This document shows, piece after piece, positions 8,838 to 18,799 of a DNA stretch of 64,000 nt; within the stretch, counting starts at the first letter, position 1; each line of letters begins with the position of its first letter. Source of the DNA: Corynebacterium lubricantis DSM 45231 (GTDB lineage: Bacteria > Actinomycetota > Actinomycetes > Mycobacteriales > Mycobacteriaceae); the NCBI RefSeq assembly GCF_000379425.1, contig NZ_KB902186.1, positions 1 through 64,000 of the forward strand, written 5' to 3'. Below the pieces are notes generated by a model. The model was not told the origin of the DNA. It made no database searches and was given only the letters and a program-made list of their open reading frames with translations. The translations under genes and the position numbers were made by a program.

Positions 8838-9985
8838 CGCAAAGTCGGATTTTTCTCTCGCCACCAGATGTCACGCAATTAGAAGAAGATTGCATCGTTC
8901 GAGCATTCCGGTCTGGGTGGATTGCACCGCTGGGCCCTGAGGTCGCAAGCTTTGAATCTGAGCTGGCTGAGTATTCAGGGCGCTCCCACGCCGTGGCACT
9001 TTCTTCGGGCACGGCCGCGCTCCATCTCGCGCTTGTAGTTTTAGGCGTCGGGCAAGGAGATATCGTCGTCACGAGCTCTTTGACCTTCGCCGCAACAACG
9101 AACGCGATTACCTACGTCGGTGCGGAGCCGGTGCTCGTCGACTGCGACGAAACCGGCAACATGAATCCGGATCTGTTGGAAGAGGCGCTGTCACAGTTAG
9201 AGAAAGAAGGTCGCCCGGCGAAGGTGGTCCTGCCTGTAGACATGTTGGGCAAGGTGGTGGATCACGCGCGTATCGACGAGATCGCGTCGCGCTTTGGTGC
9301 TGTAGTTTTGTCCGATGCTGCTGAATCCCTCGGCGCGACCCGCGATGGTAAGCCCGCGGGCTCATTCGGTAAAGCCGCAGCCGTGTCATTTAATGGCAAC
9401 AAAATCATGACGACCTCGGGCGGCGGCGCGCTACTGACCGACGACGAGGAATTTGCCAAGCGTGTGCTGTATTTCTCCACCCAGGCGAAGCAGCCGGTGC
9501 CTTATTACGAGCACACGGAAATTGGCTACAACTACCGCCTCTCCAACCTGCTTGCCGCACTTGGGCGAGCGCAGCTGTCCAGGCTGGACGACATGCTGGA
9601 GAAGCGTCGCCAGCATCGCCTGCACTACAAGGAACTTTTCGCCGGCGTGCCTGGGGTGACTATGTTCGGCGAGCCGTCGGGCGCCGATGGCGGGGACACA
9701 CGGGACAATTTTTGGCTCTCATCGATTCTGGTCAACGAGGCTGAGGCTGGATTTACCGCCGACCAGCTGAGAGTTTATCTCGAAGAACTCAACATTGAGT
9801 CGCGGCTGATTTGGAAGCCGATGCACCTCCAGCCCGTCTATAGCCACAGACGCGCCTTTGTCGACGGAACGAGCGAAAGGCTCTTTTCCGAAGGCCTGTC
9901 CCTTCCTAGCGGCTCGGCTTTGACTGAAGCTGATCGGGCGCGTGTCGACGAGGCAGTCCAGGCGTTCTTAAAGGCGCACCAATGA
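8834..9985 (+). CDS. DegT/DnrJ/EryC1/StrS-family sugar aminotransferase (PglE-like)
   Basis: A 383-residue PLP enzyme that would aminate the 4-keto sugar made by the preceding dehydratase to a UDP-4-amino-4,6-dideoxy sugar. Visible features are SSGTAALHLAL near residues 59-69 (cofactor phosphate), DAAESLGA around residue 161, and SFNGNKIMTTSGGG with the Schiff-base Lys. The C-terminal domain has LIWKPMHLQPVY, typical of this family. The ATG at 8834 overlaps the previous TGA (ATGA), so the genes are translationally coupled; a TTG at 8825 is less likely. The downstream gene overlaps in the same way. Confidence 0.9.
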   Translation: MTQSRIFLSPPDVTQLEEDCIVRAFRSGWIAPLGPEVASFESELAEYSGRSHAVALSSGTAALHLALVVLGVGQGDIVVTSSLTFAATTNAITYVGAEPVLVDCDETGNMNPDLLEEALSQLEKEGRPAKVVLPVDMLGKVVDHARIDEIASRFGAVVLSDAAESLGATRDGKPAGSFGKAAAVSFNGNKIMTTSGGGALLTDDEEFAKRVLYFSTQAKQPVPYYEHTEIGYNYRLSNLLAALGRAQLSRLDDMLEKRRQHRLHYKELFAGVPGVTMFGEPSGADGGDTRDNFWLSSILVNEAEAGFTADQLRVYLEELNIESRLIWKPMHLQPVYSHRRAFVDGTSERLFSEGLSLPSGSALTEADRARVDEAVQAFLKAHQ

Positions 9986-11019
9986 ATATCTTATTGACCT
10001 CAATCGGGCGCAGGCCCTACCTGATCCGCTGGTTTCGGGAAGCGCTTTCCGCGAATAATTTGTCGGGTCGAGCAATCGCAGCCGATCTTGACCCCTACTC
10101 TCCGGCGCAGGCATTTGCGACGGATTTCGTGATCGCACCGCGTGTCGACGACCCAGCCTACCGCGACTGGTTGGCGAATGTGTTGCAGGAATACAGCATT
10201 GACCTGGCTGTTTCCATCAACGATTTTGAGTTATCTGAATGGGCACTACTGCCTCATACTCAGGAGTGGGCACCGTTGCTGCGGTTGACTCCTGAGACGC
10301 AGCGGTTGGTGGAAGATAAATTCGAGATGGGGGAGGCTCTAGCGGCCGGGGGAGTGTGCACCCCTGCAACCTGGCTGGGTAGCGAGGTTACTGGGGGAGT
10401 GTCAACCGAGAAATCGGGTGGCACCGGCTCCAAATTTATAACGAAGGGTCGCTATGGTTCGGCCTCCCGTGGCTTGCACTTCGCCACTGCGGACTCGTTG
10501 TCCAATGCCATCGAGATTGCGACCCTCGAGGTCACTACCCGGCAGGGTATCGCGGCGCTGGAACAAAAAGACGTTGCACCTGAGTCCTTAGTCATTGTGC
10601 AGGAGCGCATCGAGGGTATTGAATATGGTGTCGATGTTGTGTGTGATCTTGAGGGAAACTTCGCTGCGGCGTTGGCTCGTCGTAAAATTGCGATGCGAGC
10701 AGGAGAAACTGACCGGGCCGAAACGGTCGCACCTGATGCTTTTACCGAAGTAGCCAAGAAGGTGGCTGCCGTGGTCCCGCATCCTGGAGTAATCGACATC
10801 GACGTCCTCGTCGACGGCGATGGAAACCAGTTTGTGATTGACGTGAATCCACGCTTCGGTGGAGGGTATCCGTTCTCCCACCTGGCAGGAGCGCACATCC
10901 CCAGTGCATATGTGGCCTGGGCCGCCGGACTGCACGTGCAACGTGAGTGGTTCGAGAGCACCCCAGGAACTTTCGGAAGCAAGTATGTAGAAGCTGTGAA
11001 AGTCGATGGCGCAGATTAA
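9982..11019 (+). CDS. ATP-grasp ligase of the glycan cluster
   Basis: A 345-residue carbamoyl-phosphate-synthase-like ATP-grasp protein. It has an N-terminal Rossmann-like preATP domain (MNILLTSIGRRPYLIRW), a central ATP-binding region (KFITKGRYGSASRGL near 152-166; VIVQERIEGIEYGVDVV near 203-219) and metal-ligand strands VIDIDVLVDGDGNQFVIDV and NPRFGGGYPF. ATP-grasp enzymes join a carboxylate to an amine, thiol or hydroxyl through an acyl phosphate. It overlaps the aminotransferase by 4 bp (ATGA), so a plausible but unproven acceptor is the newly made 4-amino sugar, the position an acetyltransferase (PglD) modifies in bacillosamine pathways. No PglD-like gene is present here. Confidence 0.8.
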   Translation: MNILLTSIGRRPYLIRWFREALSANNLSGRAIAADLDPYSPAQAFATDFVIAPRVDDPAYRDWLANVLQEYSIDLAVSINDFELSEWALLPHTQEWAPLLRLTPETQRLVEDKFEMGEALAAGGVCTPATWLGSEVTGGVSTEKSGGTGSKFITKGRYGSASRGLHFATADSLSNAIEIATLEVTTRQGIAALEQKDVAPESLVIVQERIEGIEYGVDVVCDLEGNFAAALARRKIAMRAGETDRAETVAPDAFTEVAKKVAAVVPHPGVIDIDVLVDGDGNQFVIDVNPRFGGGYPFSHLAGAHIPSAYVAWAAGLHVQREWFESTPGTFGSKYVEAVKVDGAD

Positions 11020-11086
11020 TATTAGATGGTTTTCGGATCTGGGGATCTGATTTCTTTCTGCTCAACCAATCTCCAGGGAGGAACCA

Positions 11087-12331
11087 GTGGAGACAAAAGA
11101 AACTGGGGGCAGCGCCCGGAATGCAGCGATCATTCTGGTCGGCTCGCAGCTGCTCGCAGCTGTAGCGGCTCTGGCCGTCAACATGCTGGCGGCACGAGTT
11201 CTCGACCCCTCGGCTCGTGGTGACCTGGCATACGCTCTGCAATTGACTTATTTTCTGGGCGTATTTGCGATGATGGGACTTGAACGGCCATTTATGGCTT
11301 CGCGCACGGGCAGCTTTAATTCCGAGTACCGCGTGTTTATGCGCATGGTGCGTCCTGGAATCCACCTCGTCATTCCGATCGCCATTGTGTTGGCGTTATT
11401 TTCTCCGTTCAGCGCCTCGTGGTTGTGGGTCGGTGCCCTTCTCATAGGGCTCTACATTGGACTGAACTCCATGGTTGTCGGAGTTCGTGTTGCTTATGTC
11501 AGCAGCCTCGACCTGAAAAAATTTGGCTTCAATGCCATTACCTCTCAGATCATCATTATTCTCGGTGCCCTGCTTCTCACCTTGCTTAACGTGTCCAATT
11601 CGGTGCTGTGGCTGGTGGTCTACGTGGCCTCCGGAATTCCGGCGCTGATCCTCATGTGGACAGCGGTGCGTCGCGGGGAGGAACCGAATTGGCCAAGCGA
11701 GGCGGAAACCAAGGCTCTGCGGCGTCGCGGTTGGGTCCTGTTGCCCTCTGCTTTTAGCAACTCGGCGATGACATACGCAGACCGCCTGCTTCTGCCGATT
11801 CTGAGTAGCTCGGCGCAGTTGGGGCTCTACGTCACGGTGTCCACTGTGATTCAGATGGCTACTTGGCCGGTCCAGCAGTGGGTCGATGCGTCGCTACGGA
11901 ATTGGTCCAAGGCAATGAAGGAGTCTACGGCGCCCATTCGGGGACCAATTCTCAAGCTGATGGGGCAATCCATCTTGCTGCTGATTGGGTTCACCGTGGC
12001 TCTGAGCTTTGCCACCTATTTGATGATTTTGTATGTCCTGCCCGATGCCTACATGGCCGCGATGAATGTCATTATCCCGCTGGCGGTGTCGTCTGTGGTT
12101 TTTGGTATTACTCGCGTCCAACAGGGAATTCTCATCTCCCTGGGTGCCGAAGGTCGCGTCTCCCTTGTGGAGCTCATCGGCACAGCAGCGTCACTTGTTG
12201 CTTATTTGGCGCTGATTCCGAGCCTGGGCATGCTCGGTGCGGCGTACGGCTCCATCGTCGGCTACGGAGTGACCGCGATAGGCGGGGCAATCGCCCTGAC
12301 ATATGTGGCCCGGGCAAGGAGCCGGGCATGA
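11087..12331 (+). CDS. Wzx-type polysaccharide flippase
   Basis: A 414-residue polytopic membrane protein of the MOP/polysaccharide exporter type, expected to flip an undecaprenyl-linked oligosaccharide across the membrane. It starts with NAAIILVGSQLLAAVAALAV, has about 12 hydrophobic segments over its whole length, and carries the R-rich cytoplasmic loop RRGEEPNWPSEAETKALRRR between helices 6 and 7. The GTG at 11087 follows the strong ribosome binding site AGGGAGGA. It lies 67 bp after the ATP-grasp gene, in the same direction as the cluster. Family assignment rests on topology and context because Wzx sequences are poorly conserved. Confidence 0.82.
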   Translation: METKETGGSARNAAIILVGSQLLAAVAALAVNMLAARVLDPSARGDLAYALQLTYFLGVFAMMGLERPFMASRTGSFNSEYRVFMRMVRPGIHLVIPIAIVLALFSPFSASWLWVGALLIGLYIGLNSMVVGVRVAYVSSLDLKKFGFNAITSQIIIILGALLLTLLNVSNSVLWLVVYVASGIPALILMWTAVRRGEEPNWPSEAETKALRRRGWVLLPSAFSNSAMTYADRLLLPILSSSAQLGLYVTVSTVIQMATWPVQQWVDASLRNWSKAMKESTAPIRGPILKLMGQSILLLIGFTVALSFATYLMILYVLPDAYMAAMNVIIPLAVSSVVFGITRVQQGILISLGAEGRVSLVELIGTAASLVAYLALIPSLGMLGAAYGSIVGYGVTAIGGAIALTYVARARSRA

Positions 12332-12401
12332 TGCTTGGCTGCCTGCTCGACCTTGTCGAAGTTAATCACGATTGCTTAGAACGAAGGACCTGGAGTTTTC
12401 A

Positions 12402-13172
12402 ATGAACCTGCAAGTACTCATGTCGGTAATGAATCAATCTCACGACATTGTCTCGAAGGCGAATATTCAAAGCGACGCCATCATCGTCAACCAGTGTGAC
12501 ACTTTCAAAAAAGAGGTCTTTGACCACAACGGACATAGAATCCAATTCCTCTCCTTCGATGAGCGAGGCGTGGGTCTCAGCCGAAACAGTGCTCTCATGC
12601 GCGCCGATGCGGACATAGTTTTGATGTCCGACGACGATGTTGTCTACGCGGACGGATACCGGGACCTCATCTTGAGCGAATTTCGGGATAATCCCGAGGC
12701 CGACATGATCGTGTTCAACGTTCCCTCCGTCGATGCCAGTCGAGGAACCTCCACGATTCGGAAATTAGAGCGCGTCAGGAAGTTCAATTCATTGCGCTAC
12801 GCCACGTATCAGATGGCTTTTCGACGAGAAAAGATCCTGGAGAAGAATATTTTCTTCTCATTGCTCTTCGGAGGGGGTGCCAAATATCTCAGCGGAGAAG
12901 ACAGCCTCTTTATCTTTACTGTATTGGGGAGCGGGCTGAAAGTGTATAAATCTCCAGCGGAAATCGGGCGAGTTCACCACACCACGTCGACGTGGTTCGA
13001 AGGCTACACCGATAGATATTTTCGTGACCGAGGAACGCTGTACCGGTCGTTGTCGCCACGCTTCTATCTCCCGTTAATCGCACAGTTCGTGATTCGGAAG
13101 CATAAGGTCGTCGGCGAAGGACGAACGCGTCGCGAGATGTTTCAGCTGATGCGCGAAGGGGCGCAGAGGTAG
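12402..13172 (+). CDS. Glycosyltransferase family 2-like protein
   Basis: A 256-residue soluble glycosyltransferase with a GT-A fold. IVNQCDT near residue 31, LSRNSALMRADADIVLMSDD followed by DVVY (the metal-binding DDD around residue 71) and a C-terminal GEDSLFIF acidic motif near 167 match the ED region of GT2 enzymes. The first residues (MNLQVLMSVMNQ) resemble a subgroup found in capsule and exopolysaccharide loci. The start at 12402 is chosen because GGAG lies upstream; an in-frame start at 12372 has no site. It probably extends the lipid-linked glycan begun by the downstream phosphoglycosyl transferase; donor sugar unknown. Confidence 0.8.
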   Translation: MNLQVLMSVMNQSHDIVSKANIQSDAIIVNQCDTFKKEVFDHNGHRIQFLSFDERGVGLSRNSALMRADADIVLMSDDDVVYADGYRDLILSEFRDNPEADMIVFNVPSVDASRGTSTIRKLERVRKFNSLRYATYQMAFRREKILEKNIFFSLLFGGGAKYLSGEDSLFIFTVLGSGLKVYKSPAEIGRVHHTTSTWFEGYTDRYFRDRGTLYRSLSPRFYLPLIAQFVIRKHKVVGEGRTRREMFQLMREGAQR

Positions 13173-13259
13173 CCGACAGGCACCAGATAGATCGAAAGAA
13201 CCACCCTGGTGTGGACAGCGTTAGTACCCTATGTGGGTGGAAAGCAGGGGAATCGAAAA

Positions 13260-13952
13260 ATGGGGATGAGAACTTCCATGGCTGATGGCGTTGCGGACAG
13301 AAAATCTTTCAACAGAAAAAAGAGGCTTATCGACGTCGCGCTCGTCGTCGTCACCGCACCGGTGACGATTCCTGTCGGCGTCGTCACTGCGGGACTCGTC
13401 CGCGTTTTCCTGGGCAGTCCTGTCCTTTTCAAGCAAAAACGTATCGGTTTGAATGAGCAGCCCTTCGAGATCATGAAGTTTCGCACGATGCTGCCAGAGA
13501 CGGAACGCTCCATTTATGGTGAAGATGAAGTCGAGCGACAGACACAGTTTGGCAACGTGCTACGCAAACTGAGTCTGGATGAGATCCCGCAGCTGCTCAA
13601 CGTGCTCCGCGGCGACATGGCCATCATCGGTCCACGTCCGTTGCTCGAACATTATCTGCCTTATTACAAGGAGAGCGAAAAGGCCCGCCATTCGGTTCGT
13701 CCTGGGATCACCGGTGCAGCGCAGGTCAACGGCCGCAACAACCTCGGCTGGGACGAGAAGCTCAACTACGATGCGGAGTATGCGCGCACGGCAACGCTTC
13801 GCGACGATGCCCACATCGTCCTACACACTATAGGCGTAGTGCTGGGTCGCGATGGGGTTCTCCCCGAGGGACAGTTAGAAACCGAGCCGTTGGATGACTA
13901 TCGCATTCGAACGGACCAGGTTCCTTCGAGCGAGGACGACTCTAAGCTTTAA
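13260..13952 (+). CDS. Monotopic phosphoglycosyl transferase (PglC/WcaJ C-domain type)
   Basis: A 230-residue initiating sugar-1-phosphate transferase that loads the first sugar onto undecaprenyl phosphate. One re-entrant hydrophobic helix (LIDVALVVVTAPVTIPVGVV) is followed by the family core: GSPVLFKQKRIGL, FEIMKFRTM, LRKLSLDEIPQLLNVLRGDM with the catalytic Asp-Glu, IGPRPLLEHYLPYY and RPGITGAAQVNGRN. It lacks the large N-terminal membrane domain of WbaP/WcaJ, so it belongs to the small class acting on UDP-diacetylbacillosamine-like donors, consistent with the dehydratase and aminotransferase. Start at 13260 (AGGGGAA upstream); a GTG at 13209 would add 17 residues. It overlaps the convergent gene by 11 bp. 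Confidence 0.87.
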   Translation: MGMRTSMADGVADRKSFNRKKRLIDVALVVVTAPVTIPVGVVTAGLVRVFLGSPVLFKQKRIGLNEQPFEIMKFRTMLPETERSIYGEDEVERQTQFGNVLRKLSLDEIPQLLNVLRGDMAIIGPRPLLEHYLPYYKESEKARHSVRPGITGAAQVNGRNNLGWDEKLNYDAEYARTATLRDDAHIVLHTIGVVLGRDGVLPEGQLETEPLDDYRIRTDQVPSSEDDSKL

Positions 13953-15120
13953 CGGCCTTTTCTAGGACCTGCATCACCGACTGGAAGAGCTCATTGCGGT
14001 CAAATCGGCTCCTGCCCAGGGCCGCACTGTTCTTGCCAGCTTCCTCAAGTGTCGCCGGATCAGCTACGTACTCGCGCAGCTGGGCGGCTGCCTTGGGAAT
14101 GGAACGATCGAGCGCCAGGCCGGCATTTGCCTCGACAACTGCCTCCGTCAACCATCCCTTGTGGTTCAAGACAATCGGACGTCCCGCCGACAACCCGTCG
14201 AACACCTTGTTGAGCGAGTTCGCCTGCAAACTGGGCTTATCCAAAAGTGTTGACATGACGATGTCGCCTGCGGAAACAAAATCCGAGACTTCTTCCTTGG
14301 ATTTTTCTCCCAGCAAAATCTGCTCCGGGTCAAGTCCACGCTGAACAGCAAGCTGATGCAACTTCTCGCTGTCTTTGCCCTGGCCGAGGATAATGAAGCG
14401 CATAGTGGAATCGCGCAACTCTGCGGCGAGCTCTACGATCCACTCAGTCTGATAAGACGGGCCAAGGCCACCCGCGTAGACCACCACGCTCTCGTCCTCG
14501 GTCCATCCCTGCGAGTCCCGAAAATCTTGGCGCTGCTGCGTTGATTTATCAAACCTTTCAAAATCGCAGGCATTAGGAATGACTACGACTTCCTTTTCTG
14601 GCGTGACCTCTAGGACCCCATCTCGCATCCCCGGGGAGAGTGCGACGACCGTGGCAGAATTCTTATACGCCAACTTTTCGAGCAAGCGGGCCATCCACAC
14701 GAACACCGGGTTATTCAGATAGCCCAGTTCAATGGGCACGGAAGGCCAAAGATCGCGTACTTCGAAAACCATCGGGACTCGTCGAGCGAACTTGCCGACG
14801 ATACCTGGCACGGCAACAGTCAAGGGAGTTGAGCTGGCGTAGATAACGTCAGCGTCGGTGCGTGCCGCCACGTAGCTGGACTTCACCATGAACCGGATAA
14901 ATGACCGGATGCGCTCGGCCGAGGACATCGCGTTCTTGTACGGGGTGTGAAGCCTTTTGACGTGGATACCGTCGACGACAGCGTCCATGCTTTCTTGACC
15001 TCCGCACACCATGGTGACGGTGTGACCTTGATCCGCCATACGGCGCGCGAATTCATAAGGACGGCTGCCGCCAGCTTCAGTGGGCAGAACAAAATGTTGA
15101 TGGATATAAGTAATTTTCAT
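13942..15120 (-). CDS. Glycosyltransferase family 4 (WbuB-like)
   Basis: A 392-residue GT-B retaining glycosyltransferase. The N-terminal acceptor domain begins ITYIHQHFVLPTEAGGSRPY, a signature of WbuB/FnlC-like aminodeoxysugar transferases, and includes VFEVRDLWPSVP near residue 120. The C-terminal donor domain has VVVYAGGLGPSYQ, FIILGQGKDSEKL and SLNKVFDGLSAGRPIVLN, where family members usually carry an acidic EX7E motif. It likely adds the second sugar of the cluster's glycan. The ATG at 15120 gives the canonical N-terminus; an upstream start at 15168 would add 16 residues. It is convergent with the rest of the cluster and needs its own promoter in the 15.12-15.50 kb gap. Confidence 0.87.
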   Translation of the reverse strand: MKITYIHQHFVLPTEAGGSRPYEFARRMADQGHTVTMVCGGQESMDAVVDGIHVKRLHTPYKNAMSSAERIRSFIRFMVKSSYVAARTDADVIYASSTPLTVAVPGIVGKFARRVPMVFEVRDLWPSVPIELGYLNNPVFVWMARLLEKLAYKNSATVVALSPGMRDGVLEVTPEKEVVVIPNACDFERFDKSTQQRQDFRDSQGWTEDESVVVYAGGLGPSYQTEWIVELAAELRDSTMRFIILGQGKDSEKLHQLAVQRGLDPEQILLGEKSKEEVSDFVSAGDIVMSTLLDKPSLQANSLNKVFDGLSAGRPIVLNHKGWLTEAVVEANAGLALDRSIPKAAAQLREYVADPATLEEAGKNSAALGRSRFDRNELFQSVMQVLEKAVKA

Positions 15121-16496
<1,376 letters not shown>

Positions 16497-16526
16497 TCAC
16501 TTCTCTGCGCGGCTAAGTCCGTAAAA

Positions 16527-16572
16527 CCCCTTGTTAAATGCTTTTTATGCATTCTTCAAGGGGCTTATTTTA
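16527..16572 (+). terminator. Rho-independent terminator of nrdF
   Basis: The stem CCCCTTG (16527-16533) pairs with CAAGGGG (16557-16563), with further pairing of AAATGC/GCATT inside, followed by CTTATTTTATTT. It starts about 30 bp after the nrdF stop. Confidence 0.75.
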
Positions 16573-16939
16573 TTTCTCCGTACAGGAATTTTTCAGGTTG
16601 CTTCCATAGGGCGCGCAGACCACGGTTTTAGTCAACCAATAGTTTGAACCTCATTAGGGGGTGATGTGGGTGTGAATTCAGTGAAGCGAATGGGGCGAAG
16701 AACACACAAAAGGCTAAAAATGCCTGCTTACTGGGTTTTCTACCAACTTCTTGGGGGGGACCTGTGGGCATTTAACTTCAAGGTTTCCAAAAAGGGATAA
16801 ACTCAACTCTGTTGCTGGCCATCTGTGGCTAGGAAATCGTTGTACCGATCATCTACGATGAATCGGTAGCAAAATGGGCGCGCCCTTGATGTGCAATGTG
16901 AGTTGCATGGGAAGGCGCGTCAGTAGTCAGGAGGATCGT
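16573..16939 (+). promoter_or_regulatory. ctaD upstream region and 5' leader
   Basis: About 370 bp without a gene. It contains a G7 run (16753-16759), an imperfect GlxR-like site (TGTGAATTCAGTGAAG, 16671-16686; the left half-site fits, the right one poorly) and a hairpin just before the ribosome binding site (CGCGCC near 16880 pairing with GGCGCG near 16913, inner stem TGTGCAA/TTGCATG). AGGAGG at about 16929 precedes the ctaD ATG. Regulatory roles are inferred. Confidence 0.35.
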
Positions 16940-18634
16940 ATGACCGCAGTGGCGCCAAGGCTCGACGACCACGTCGCGCCGGAGAGGCCCGAACCTTTCG
17001 GTAATGAACGAAAAGGTGCAAAGCTCTATAAAATTCTAACTACGACTGATCACAAGACACTGGGTGTCTGGTACTTGATCATGTCGTTTATCTGGTTCTT
17101 CGTTGGCGGCCTGATGGCGCTGCTGATCCGTGCGGAGCTGTTCTCCCCGGGCCTGCAGTTCCTGTCGAACGAGCAGTTTAACCAGTTGTTCACCATGCAC
17201 GGCACCATCATGCTGCTTGCATTCGGTACGCCAATCGTCTGGGGCTTCGCGAACTACGTGCTGCCTCTGCAGATCGGCGCACCCGACGTTTCTTTCCCAC
17301 GTTTGAACGCATTCGGCTTCTGGATCACCCAGGCCGGCATCATCGCGACGCTGGTTGGCTTCCTTACCCCAGGTGGCGCGGCAGACTTCGGTTGGACCAT
17401 GTATGTCCCACTGTCTGACCAGGTTCACACCCCGGGTGTTGGCGCTGACCTGTGGATCATCGGTGTTGGTGCAATGGGTATCGGTACCATTGCCTCCGCG
17501 ATCAACATGCTCACCACCATCTTGACCATGCGTGCTCCAGGCATGACCATGTTCCGTATGCCAGTGTTCACCTGGACGATTCTGGCTACCTCGATCCTCG
17601 CGCTGATGATCTTCCCACTGCTGACCGCAGCGGCACTTGGCGTCCTGTACGACCGTAAGCTCGGCGGACACATCTTTGATTCCGCTAACGGTGGCGCCAT
17701 CTTGTGGCAGCACCTGTTCTGGTTCTTCGGTCACCCAGAGGTCTACGTCCTGGCACTGCCATTCTTCGGCGTCATCTCTGAGATCGTTCCAGTGTTCTCC
17801 CGTAAGCCAATCTTCGGCTACATCGGCCTGGTCTTCGCAACGCTCGCAATTGCAGGCCTGGCCATGGCTGTGTGGGCTCACCACATGTACGTCACCGGTG
17901 CAGTTCTGTTGCCGTTCTTCTCCTTCATGACGTTCCTGATCGCGGTTCCAACCGGCGTGAAGTTCTTCAACTGGGTGGGCACGATGTGGAATGGCCACAT
18001 CACCTGGCAGTCGCCAATGATCTGGGCAATGGGCTTCATGTCCACCTTCCTCTTCGGTGGTCTCACCGGCATTATGCTGGCATCCCCACCACTGGACTTC
18101 CACCTGGCTGACTCGTACTTCCTGATCGCTCACTTCCACTACACCCTCTTCGGTACCGTGGTGTTCTCCTCCTTCGCTGGCATGTACTTCTGGTTCCCGA
18201 AGATCACCGGCCGTATGGCAGACGAGGGTCTGGCAAAGTGGCACTTCTGGCTGACCTACATCGGCTTCCACGGCACCTTCCTGATCCAGCACTGGCTGGG
18301 CAACATGGGTATGCCTCGTCGTTACGCCGACTACCTGGACTCCGACGGCTTCACGCTGTTCAACCAGATCTCCACGATCTTCTCCTTCGTCCTGGGTGCT
18401 TCGGTTATCCCACTCGTTTGGAACGTGTTCAAGTCCTGGCGATACGGCGAAGTTGTCACCGTCGACGACCCTTGGGGTTACGGCAACTCCCTGGAGTGGG
18501 CAACCTCTTGCCCTCCTCCACGCCACAACTTCACCTCGCTGCCACGTATCCGCTCCGAGCGCCCAGCGTTCGAGCTGCACTACCCGCACATGGTTGAGAG
18601 AATGCGCAAGGAAGCGCACGTCGGTTCCCACTAG
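16940..18634 (+). CDS. ctaD: Cytochrome aa3 oxidase subunit I
   Basis: The catalytic subunit of the aa3 terminal oxidase of the bc1-aa3 supercomplex. It binds heme a, heme a3 and CuB and couples oxygen reduction to proton pumping. About 12 membrane helices. Metal ligands are visible: His in FTMHGTIM, the cross-linked [12 protein letters not shown], the His pair in VWAHHMYV and [11 protein letters not shown]. Almost identical in layout to C. glutamicum CtaD, beginning MTAVAPR; the ATG at 16940 has a strong AGGAGG. The C-terminus (KEAHVGSH) lacks the roughly 20-residue tail I recall in C. glutamicum. As in other actinobacteria it stands alone from ctaCF/ctaE and is followed by serB. Confidence 0.97.
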   Translation: MTAVAPRLDDHVAPERPEPFGNERKGAKLYKILTTTDHKTLGVWYLIMSFIWFFVGGLMALLIRAELFSPGLQFLSNEQFNQLFTMHGTIMLLAFGTPIVWGFANYVLPLQIGAPDVSFPRLNAFGFWITQAGIIATLVGFLTPGGAADFGWTMYVPLSDQVHTPGVGADLWIIGVGAMGIGTIASAINMLTTILTMRAPGMTMFRMPVFTWTILATSILALMIFPLLTAAALGVLYDRKLGGHIFDSANGGAILWQHLFWFFGHPEVYVLALPFFGVISEIVPVFSRKPIFGYIGLVFATLAIAGLAMAVWAHHMYVTGAVLLPFFSFMTFLIAVPTGVKFFNWVGTMWNGHITWQSPMIWAMGFMSTFLFGGLTGIMLASPPLDFHLADSYFLIAHFHYTLFGTVVFSSFAGMYFWFPKITGRMADEGLAKWHFWLTYIGFHGTFLIQHWLGNMGMPRRYADYLDSDGFTLFNQISTIFSFVLGASVIPLVWNVFKSWRYGEVVTVDDPWGYGNSLEWATSCPPPRHNFTSLPRIRSERPAFELHYPHMVERMRKEAHVGSH

Positions 18635-18673
18635 GAGCCTGACGAGCCCGAAGAACTAACTGACTACGTTCTG

Positions 18674-18713
18674 CCCCCAAGACTCGGTTTACCCGAGTCT
18701 TGGGGGTTTAGGG
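18674..18713 (+). terminator. Terminator after ctaD
   Basis: A 14-bp perfect stem (18674-18687 with 18693-18706), loop TTTAC, followed by TTTAGGGTTTAA. It lies 39 bp beyond the ctaD stop. Confidence 0.75.
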
Positions 18714-18799
18714 TTTAATAAGGTGGGTTCAAAAATCCACCGGCAACGCATTGCCACAACAGATACTTAAAACAATTTTCAAGGACGTGACATTTCCTC

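Noticed and set aside
16671..16686. GlxR (Crp-type) site upstream of ctaD
   Set aside because: Only the left half-site TGTGA fits; the right half is poor, so I mention it only in the region note.
16753..16759. G7 run as part of a 6C-type small RNA on the minus strand
   Set aside because: The second C-rich loop and paired stems expected of 6C RNA are not present.
17036..18631. Long frame antisense to ctaD
   Set aside because: Composition (Glu/His/Gln-rich) reflects the reverse complement of membrane-helix codons; ctaD is certain.
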